Shown here one piece after another: positions 59,000 to 64,000 of a stretch of DNA of 64,000 nt (the first letter of the stretch is position 1; every line of letters begins with the position of its first letter). The stretch covers positions 1,674,001-1,738,000 of the forward strand of contig CP081102.1 of assembly GCA_025141835.1 (NCBI GenBank), given 5' to 3'. Below the pieces are notes generated by a model. It saw nothing but the letters and a program-made list of their open reading frames with translations. It made no database searches and had not been told where the DNA came from. Both the position numbers and the translations under genes were made by a program. Source of the stretch: Rhodobacteraceae bacterium M385. GTDB taxonomy: Bacteria > Pseudomonadota > Alphaproteobacteria > Rhodobacterales > Rhodobacteraceae.

Positions 59000-60198
59000 C
59001 GGATGATCCCCAACTCGCGGCCCGCCGTGGCGAAGGCGGCAAGGGCTGTGTCAAGTTCCTCACGGGTCAGGGCCGCGTTCATCTGGGTGCGAATGCGGGC
59101 TTGGCCCTTGGGGACGACAGGAAAGAAGAAGCCCGCAACGTACACTCCCAATTCATACAGGCGCGCGGCCATTTGTTGGCTGAGTTTCGCATCCCCCAGC
59201 ATTACCGGAATGATCGGATGCTCCCCTTCCAGAAGGTCAAACCCAAGCTCCGCCAGCCCGGCCCGCCAATAAGCGGCGTTATCGAACAATTGCTGGCGCA
59301 GCGCGTCGCCGTTTTCCACCAGCTCAAGCGCCTTCAGCCCTGCCGCCACAACCGAGGGCGGCAAAGAGTTGGAGAACAAGTAAGGCCGCGCCCGTTGCCG
59401 CAGCAGGTCAATCACCGGCTGAGGTCCGGCGATATAGCCCCCAATCGCGCCGCCAAGGGCCTTGCCCAACGTGCCGGTCAGAATGTCTACATCGACACCG
59501 TGATGGGCTGGCGTGCCCGCGCCCTTTGGGCCCATGAAGCCTGTGGCGTGGCAGTCATCCACCATCACCAGCGCATCGTATTTCGCAGCTAATTCAGTGA
59601 TTTCCGGCAGTTTCGCCAGATAGCCATCCATCGAGAAAACACCATCGGTGGCGATCATGATGAACCGTGCGCCGCCCGCGCGTGCGTCCTTCAGCTTGGC
59701 CTCCAGATCCGCCATGTCGGAGTTGGCGTAGCGGTAGCGGCTGGCTTTGCACAGCCGGATGCCGTCAATGATCGAGGCGTGGTTCAGGCTATCGGAGATG
59801 ATCGCGTCTTCGGGGCCAAGAAGGGGCTCGAACAGGCCACCGTTGGCGTCGAAACAGGCGGCAAACAGGATCGCATCGTCCTTATTCAGGAACGCGGCAA
59901 GCTCTCGCTCCAGCTCACGGTGCAGGTCCTGGGTGCCGCAGATGAACCGGACCGAGGCCATGCCGTAGCCGTGGTCATCCATCGCGCCTTTCGCGGCTTC
60001 GATCAGTTGCGGGTGATCGGCGAGGCCAAGGTAGTTGTTGGCGCAAAGGTTAATCACTTGGCGCGTGCTGGCATTGGGCAGCTCTACCGTGATCTGCCCC
60101 GCTTGGGCTGACGTGATCAGGCGTTCGTTCTTATACAGCCCGTCATTTTCGATGCCGGTCAGAGTGTTGGAAATGTGGTCGAGAAATTGAGTGGACAT
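58996..60198 (-). CDS. kbl: Glycine C-acetyltransferase (2-amino-3-ketobutyrate CoA ligase)
   Basis: Cleaves 2-amino-3-ketobutyrate with CoA to glycine and acetyl-CoA, the second step after Tdh. PLP fold-type I enzyme of 400 residues with the alpha-oxoamine synthase motifs: NNYLGLADHP, MASVRFICGTQDLHRELE, MVDDCHATGFMGPKGAG and Schiff-base Lys in TGTLGKALGGAIGGY. Operon order kbl-tdh, with a CGGATA palindrome just upstream. Confidence 0.96.
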   Translation of the reverse strand: MSTQFLDHISNTLTGIENDGLYKNERLITSAQAGQITVELPNASTRQVINLCANNYLGLADHPQLIEAAKGAMDDHGYGMASVRFICGTQDLHRELERELAAFLNKDDAILFAACFDANGGLFEPLLGPEDAIISDSLNHASIIDGIRLCKASRYRYANSDMADLEAKLKDARAGGARFIMIATDGVFSMDGYLAKLPEITELAAKYDALVMVDDCHATGFMGPKGAGTPAHHGVDVDILTGTLGKALGGAIGGYIAGPQPVIDLLRQRARPYLFSNSLPPSVVAAGLKALELVENGDALRQQLFDNAAYWRAGLAELGFDLLEGEHPIIPVMLGDAKLSQQMAARLYELGVYVAGFFFPVVPKGQARIRTQMNAALTREELDTALAAFATAGRELGIIR

Positions 60199-60216
60199 GG
60201 GGAGCCTCCGGTTTAG

Positions 60217-60230
60217 CGGATAGATATCCG
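60217..60230. promoter_or_regulatory. CGGATA-N2-TATCCG palindrome upstream of kbl
   Basis: Perfect 6-bp arms with a 2-bp centre, 18-32 bp before the kbl ATG, in the 82-bp gap after the XRE-cupin gene. The position over the promoter or leader makes it a good operator candidate for that regulator. Confidence 0.65.
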
Positions 60231-60280
60231 TTGGAGATGCTGAATGTCAATATCTGGGATTTTGGCCGTTAAGTTGGATT

Positions 60281-60847
60281 TCAGGCGTTTTTCACGATCA
60301 AAAGCGCCCGCGATTGCCCTGCCGCAAGAATCGAATGCTCAACATCGGCGGCATAACGGATGGTGTCTCCGGTGCCTGCTTTGGCCCGTTCGCCATCGGA
60401 AACGACGTCCAAGGCGCCTTCCAGAACGGTCAGATGTTCCACGCACCCCGCCTTGTGCGGGGCACTTTCCAGCGCTGCGCCTGCGTTAAAACGGATATCA
60501 TAGACCTCGGTTCCGCCCACCTCATCGGGGGCGCTTAGGATGCGGATCTCGCAGCCCGCGGCGCGGTTGCGGATAACGGGGGTGTTGTCGGCATGGACGA
60601 TTTCGCGGATGGGGTGAACCGGCTCGGCTTCATCATCCAAAAGGGACGCGAAATCAACGGATAGGGCGCGGGTCAGGTTCCAAAGGCTGGCCACCGTGGG
60701 GCTGCTTTCGCCCCGCTCGATCTGGCTGAGCATGGACCGAGACACCCCCGAGAGCTTCGCCAAAGCGTCCAGGCTCAGCCCTTTGGCCGCCCGTTCTTCC
60801 TTCAGCCGAGATGCCAAACGCGCCGTGATTTCTGCCCGATCCGTCAT
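60281..60847 (-). CDS. XRE family regulator with C-terminal cupin domain
   Basis: 188 residues from ATG 60847 (MTDRAEITARLASRLKEERA), preceded by AGGA. An N-terminal HTH (about 12-66: GLSLDALAKLSGVSRSMLSQIERGESSPTVASLWNLTRAL) is fused to a cupin (about 115-185: AALESAPHKAGCVEHLTVLEGALDV, GDTIRYAADVEHSILA). Such regulators usually sense small amino-acid or polyamine metabolites. It is co-directional with and just upstream of kbl-tdh, so threonine or glycine control is likely. Confidence 0.92.
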   Translation of the reverse strand: MTDRAEITARLASRLKEERAAKGLSLDALAKLSGVSRSMLSQIERGESSPTVASLWNLTRALSVDFASLLDDEAEPVHPIREIVHADNTPVIRNRAAGCEIRILSAPDEVGGTEVYDIRFNAGAALESAPHKAGCVEHLTVLEGALDVVSDGERAKAGTGDTIRYAADVEHSILAAGQSRALLIVKNA

Positions 60848-61102
60848 TGTGTCCTGCTCCGATCCTACGTGACCTCCAACATAGCGGAGGAAACCTGCGC
60901 CTCCAACAGGGCAAATAAAATTGCTTGACTGGTTCAAGGACTCATCCTAGATGGCGCTCAGGCCGTAGACGCCTGCCGCCCGCTGACGCAAGTCTTGGTG
61001 AAGTTCTACGTGATACGTTTTCAAAGTCTCTTTCCGCAATCGCGCGGATGGTAATGCGGGTTCCATCTTTCACTGCGCGACGTTGCTAGAGAGATATTGG
61101 AA
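60848..61102. other. Divergent intergenic region, XRE-cupin / MATE genes
   Basis: 255 bp; promoters for both neighbours expected. I saw no clear palindrome, riboswitch or small gene in it. Confidence 0.4.
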
Positions 61103-62494
61103 ATGTCTGATACCCCCCCGAATTCCTTCACGGATGCGCCCCTTGGCGTGATCTATCTGAAAACCGCCGTTCCGATCATTTTTGTGATGGGGATGAACGG
61201 CTTGTTATCGGTGGCCGATGCGCTGTTTCTGGGCATCTATGTGGGCCCCGAGGCCTTGGCCGCTGTCACATTGATGTTCCCGATCTACATGCTGATCGTG
61301 GCGCTTTCGACCCTTGTTTCCAACGGCATGTCCAGTCTATTGGCGCGCCGTTTGGGGGCAGGGGATATGCAAGGGGCGGGCGCAGTTTTTGCGGGCGCCC
61401 ACGGGTTGGCCTTCATGTTGGGGGCCGCATTAATTGTGTTGTTCACCCTTTTCGGTCCCGCGATGGCGTTAAGCGCGGCCAGTGGTGACGTGGAACTGGC
61501 GCGGATGGGCGTGATCTACCTGCGGATCACGGTCTATTTCTCGCCCTTGTTGTTCGTTTTGTCGGTGAACTCTGACGCGCTGCGCAACGAGGGGCGCGTG
61601 GGCTTCATGGCTGCGATGAGCTTGCTTGTGTCGCTGGCCAACATCGCCTTCAACTACGTCCTGATCGCGATATTCGAGATGGGCGTGGCCGGGTCTGCCT
61701 ATGGCACGGCGGCGGCGCAGGCTTTGGCGCTTTGTATCGTGGTCGGGTTCCGTATCTGGGGCAAAACCGCGTTGCGACCGGCGATTTTGCGGCGCTATTC
61801 GATGGGGCATGGGTGGGGGCGTATCCTTGCCCTTGGTGCCCCGCAAAGCCTGAACTTCTTGGGCCTCTCCCTTTCGTCCGCGGCGATTATCATGATGCTG
61901 CAATGGGTGGGGAGCCCGGCTTACGGCGATACGATCTCGGCTTATGGGATCATCACGCGCGTGGTCACCTTTACCTTTCTGCCGCTTCTTGGGCTGTCGT
62001 TTGCGATGCAGACGATCACCGGCAACAACTATGGCGCGCAGATTTGGCACAGGGCGGACGCAAGTTTTCGCATCGCTCTGTGGGTGGCGCTGATCTACTG
62101 CGCCACGGTGCAAGCCATTGTGATGCGCTTTCCGGCCCAAATCGCGGGCGCTTTTGTGGATGACCCCGCCGTAATCGCTGAGGTCGTGCGGATTTTGCCG
62201 ATCATGACCGTCGTGTTCTTCCTGATGGGGCCGCTGATGATGGTGGCGAGCTATTTTCAAGCCATCGGATCAGCCTTGAACGCGGCCATTTTGGGCCTGA
62301 CGAAACCCTACCTATTCGCGATCCCGTTAACCCTTCTGTTGCCCCTGTCGTTCGGGGAAATCGGGGTTTGGCTCGCGGGGCCATTGGCAGAAATCCTGCT
62401 GCTTGGCCTAACCTTGGTCGTGCTGTTTCGGCGCGGCAGACACAGCAACCTGGCCTGGGGTATTTTCCAGCCAAAGAAAGGAGTGGCGCTATGA
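61103..62494 (+). CDS. MATE family multidrug/cation efflux transporter
   Basis: 463-residue inner-membrane antiporter with about 12 hydrophobic segments in two homologous halves. MATE-like features: GMNGLLSVADALFLGIYVGPEALAAVTLMFPIYML at the N terminus, SNGMSSLLARRLGAGD, and in the second half GLSFAMQTITGNNYGAQ and MVASYFQAIGSALNAAILGLTKPYLF. The ATG at 61103 is chosen over an in-frame TTG 6 bp earlier. Substrate unknown. Overlaps the next gene by 4 bp. Confidence 0.93.
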   Translation: MSDTPPNSFTDAPLGVIYLKTAVPIIFVMGMNGLLSVADALFLGIYVGPEALAAVTLMFPIYMLIVALSTLVSNGMSSLLARRLGAGDMQGAGAVFAGAHGLAFMLGAALIVLFTLFGPAMALSAASGDVELARMGVIYLRITVYFSPLLFVLSVNSDALRNEGRVGFMAAMSLLVSLANIAFNYVLIAIFEMGVAGSAYGTAAAQALALCIVVGFRIWGKTALRPAILRRYSMGHGWGRILALGAPQSLNFLGLSLSSAAIIMMLQWVGSPAYGDTISAYGIITRVVTFTFLPLLGLSFAMQTITGNNYGAQIWHRADASFRIALWVALIYCATVQAIVMRFPAQIAGAFVDDPAVIAEVVRILPIMTVVFFLMGPLMMVASYFQAIGSALNAAILGLTKPYLFAIPLTLLLPLSFGEIGVWLAGPLAEILLLGLTLVVLFRRGRHSNLAWGIFQPKKGVAL

Positions 62495-62913
62495 GCGTTC
62501 AACCCAAAACAATCGCTCAGGCCAAGGATCAAGCGGCACAATTGCGCCGGGAGATGGCAGAGCAGGGGAGGCCGATGGGCCAAGGCAAAGCGTTGGAGCA
62601 GGTGGCGAAGCGGCACGGGTTCCACGATTGGAACACCATGTCGGCCGCCCTCGGCAAGGCCGCGGTTACGGTCGGCGACAGGGTGACGGGCCGTTTCATG
62701 GGGCAGCCGTTCACGGGCGAGGTGCGCGAGATGTCCGAACTACGCCCCGGTTGGGTGCATCTGTCGTTGCATCTGGATGAGGCGGTGGATGTTGTCACCT
62801 CGGATGCGTTCTCGAACCTGCGCAAGCGCGTTCGCGGTGTGGTGGGCCCCAAGGGGCAATCGGTCGAGAAAACCAGTGACGGGCAGCCGCATTTGCAGTT
62901 GGATAACTGGTAA
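62491..62913 (+). CDS. Glyoxalase-related (GRP) domain protein
   Basis: 140 residues from ATG 62491. The N-terminal helical segment has the pattern AKDQAAQLRREMAEQGRPMG then ALEQVAKRHGFHDWNTMSAAL (about 32-53), a small domain seen in proteins annotated glyoxalase-related or toxin-antitoxin-like. The rest (about 58-140) is a beta-rich, SH3/Tudor-like stretch (GDRVTGRFMGQPFTGEVREM). Translationally coupled to the MATE gene. Function unknown. Confidence 0.78.
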   Translation: MSVQPKTIAQAKDQAAQLRREMAEQGRPMGQGKALEQVAKRHGFHDWNTMSAALGKAAVTVGDRVTGRFMGQPFTGEVREMSELRPGWVHLSLHLDEAVDVVTSDAFSNLRKRVRGVVGPKGQSVEKTSDGQPHLQLDNW

Positions 62914-62918
62914 ACCTA

Positions 62919-62947
62919 TCGCGCCAGTGCATGGAGCATTGGCGCGA
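62919..62947 (+). repeat. Near-perfect 12-bp hairpin between two hypothetical genes
   Basis: TCGCGCCAGTGC pairs with GCATTGGCGCGA (one G-U) around the loop ATGGA, 6 bp after the GRP gene stop and before the next gene's ribosome site. No T-run follows; likely an RNA stability or processing element. Confidence 0.6.
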
Positions 62948-62971
62948 CCACTCAGATAAAGGAAACGTCCG

Positions 62972-63301
62972 GTGCCACGCCTTACAGCAGAAGAGCTGCA
63001 ATCCTTCATGGCGGGCAAGACCCTGTACGCCTTTGATCCTGACACCAAGGCGCGGGTTGCCACGGTCACTTATGGCAGGGAAGGGGACTGCGCGGCGCGG
63101 TTTGCTGACGGCACGCAGGACACGGCAGAATGGGGTCTGGAGGGCGACACCTATTGGACGCGTTACGCTAACTTTCGGGGGGGAGAGGTGAACCGCTTCA
63201 CCCTTAATCTTATCGCCGATCAGGTGGCGCAGGCCTATCACACCGATGGCAGGCGGGCGTTCCTGCAAAGCCCCTTGGAGGCCTTGGACGACGACGCCTG
63301 A
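62972..63301 (+). CDS. Hypothetical protein (109 aa)
   Basis: Not recognised. 109 residues starting at a GTG (62972) with AAGGAAA about 9 nt upstream. Soluble, with an N-terminal LTAEELQSFMAGKTLYAFD and a beta-rich middle (YGREGDCAARFADGTQDTAEWGLEGDTYWTRYANFRGGEVN) resembling small extracellular or periplasmic domains but without a signal peptide. It is the third gene of the MATE run by position. Confidence 0.68.
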   Translation: MPRLTAEELQSFMAGKTLYAFDPDTKARVATVTYGREGDCAARFADGTQDTAEWGLEGDTYWTRYANFRGGEVNRFTLNLIADQVAQAYHTDGRRAFLQSPLEALDDDA

Positions 63302-63345
63302 AGGGGAGAGGATGAGCAGGCAACCCCGCTCATCCCGCTATCAAT

Positions 63346-64000
63346 TTACTGGATCTCAAAACCCATCGCGGCCCCGATGGTCTCGTTCCAAGCGGTGGCA
63401 CATTCGTCGCCGCAACGGTCGCGGTAGGCGGGCAGAACAGCCTCGGTCGCGGCTTCGGCCATCAGCGCCATATCAGCATCGGATGCGGGAACCAGCGTCA
63501 TGGATGCCGCGTCGCCATAAGCGCAGTCGCCCCCGGTATTGCACGACAGACCGTCCGCCGTTTCGGTGGCGGCAAGGGTGAACATCTCTGTCTCCAGCTC
63601 GGCCAAGCCGGTGGAGATCGCTTCTTGGGCGGCAGGGTCGAGGCTGTTCCACCAATCAAGGTTGGCGATATGGGCGATCACGCCGTGGTTGATCGGAATG
63701 GCCGAGATGTAGTTCGCGGGCTGGTGCCATTCGGCCAAATAGCCGGACAACGCGCCAGTGATCGCGCAATCAATCGTGCCGTTGGCCATGGCGGTGGGCA
63801 CCTCGCCAAACGCCATCCCGATGGGAGAGGCCCCGATATGTTCCAAGAACACCTGCTGAGAGGCCCCCGACGCGCGGACTTGGCGCCCTGCCAGATCGGT
63901 CAGAGAGGTGAATTCATCGCGGCAATAGACGACTTGGCTTTGATAGGTGCCGTAGCCCAGAAGCTGGATGTCGTGATTTTCCGCCAAAAACGCCGTATGG
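63346..64000 (-). CDS. TRAP transporter solute-binding protein, C-terminal part (runs off right edge)
   Basis: The open frame continues beyond 64000, so only about the last 217 residues are seen. DctP-like segments: YCRDEFTSLTDLAGRQVRASGASQQVFLEHIGASPIGMAFGEVPTAMANGTIDCAITGALSGY, with the conserved Arg of the carboxylate site. Cysteines near the C terminus (NTGGDCAYG, RDRCGDECATAW) are unusual for the family and could form disulphides. Not closely similar to the binding protein at 23.4 kb. Confidence 0.88.
   Translation of the reverse strand, partial: HTAFLAENHDIQLLGYGTYQSQVVYCRDEFTSLTDLAGRQVRASGASQQVFLEHIGASPIGMAFGEVPTAMANGTIDCAITGALSGYLAEWHQPANYISAIPINHGVIAHIANLDWWNSLDPAAQEAISTGLAELETEMFTLAATETADGLSCNTGGDCAYGDAASMTLVPASDADMALMAEAATEAVLPAYRDRCGDECATAWNETIGAAMGFEIQ

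Overview
The window looks like chromosomal DNA of a marine-type alphaproteobacterium of the Rhodobacterales (Roseobacter/Rhodobacteraceae). Grounds for this: GTTC-N7-GTTC SOS boxes in front of lexA; a trpE / trpG-trpD-trpC-moaC-moeA-lexA cluster; DUF2852; a type II lumazine synthase; three kinds of tripartite or ABC solute importers; and TTGCAA-centred intergenic palindromes. About 70 protein genes are supported. I saw no tRNA, rRNA, CRISPR array, insertion sequence or prophage, and no clear frameshift. Two genes are cut by the window edges: lexA on the left and a TRAP binding protein on the right.

Region by region. 1-12.0 kb is housekeeping on the minus strand: tryptophan synthesis linked to molybdopterin genes and lexA, then a PpiD-like foldase, an aminotransferase and ssb. 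A plus-strand divergent polysaccharide deacetylase gene sits between trpG and trpE. 12.2-18.7 kb holds a lytic transglycosylase, a Rieske oxygenase, an ECF sigma factor divergent from an EF-hand protein, and several small exported proteins around ilvN. 18.9-20.8 kb is ilvB with a complete leader-peptide attenuator. 21.0-28.0 kb holds a PhoX-type phosphatase and a TRAP transporter with unusually large membrane subunits. 28.1-32.3 kb holds a VOC protein, bpt, an RDD protein, DUF2852 and a TetR-quinone reductase pair.

32.4-45.0 kb is a catabolic island. A GntR regulator is divergent from 12 genes: FAH hydrolase, extradiol-type VOC dioxygenase, flavin reductase, alpha/beta hydrolase, Ldh-family dehydrogenase, the TctBAC importer, YciI, aldehyde dehydrogenase, NIPSNAP, class III CoA-transferase and enoyl-CoA hydratase. 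A TTTCGAA-type palindrome recurs near its promoters. Its substrate cannot be read from the sequence. 45.1-45.8 kb is an FMN riboswitch and ribH.

45.8-55.9 kb is a divergent sugar locus. On the minus strand are a binding protein, a DUF2291 lipoprotein, the ABC ATPase, the permease and a DeoR regulator. On the plus strand are a fucose/arabinose isomerase-like protein, a two-gene transketolase and an FGGY kinase. With no aldolase present, the logic is import, isomerisation, phosphorylation and transketolase cleavage of a pentose-like sugar. 55.9-64.0 kb holds a TetR/DsbA/AhpD-like operon with a 17-bp inverted-repeat operator, the kbl-tdh threonine pathway under an XRE-cupin regulator, a MATE exporter operon and the start-truncated TRAP protein.

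The signals most worth a second look are the ilv attenuator, the overlapping SOS half-sites, four back-to-back perfect palindromes at 16.2 kb, a Tdh lacking its structural-zinc cysteines, two exported paralogues bracketing ilvN, and the two uncharacterised catabolic loci.
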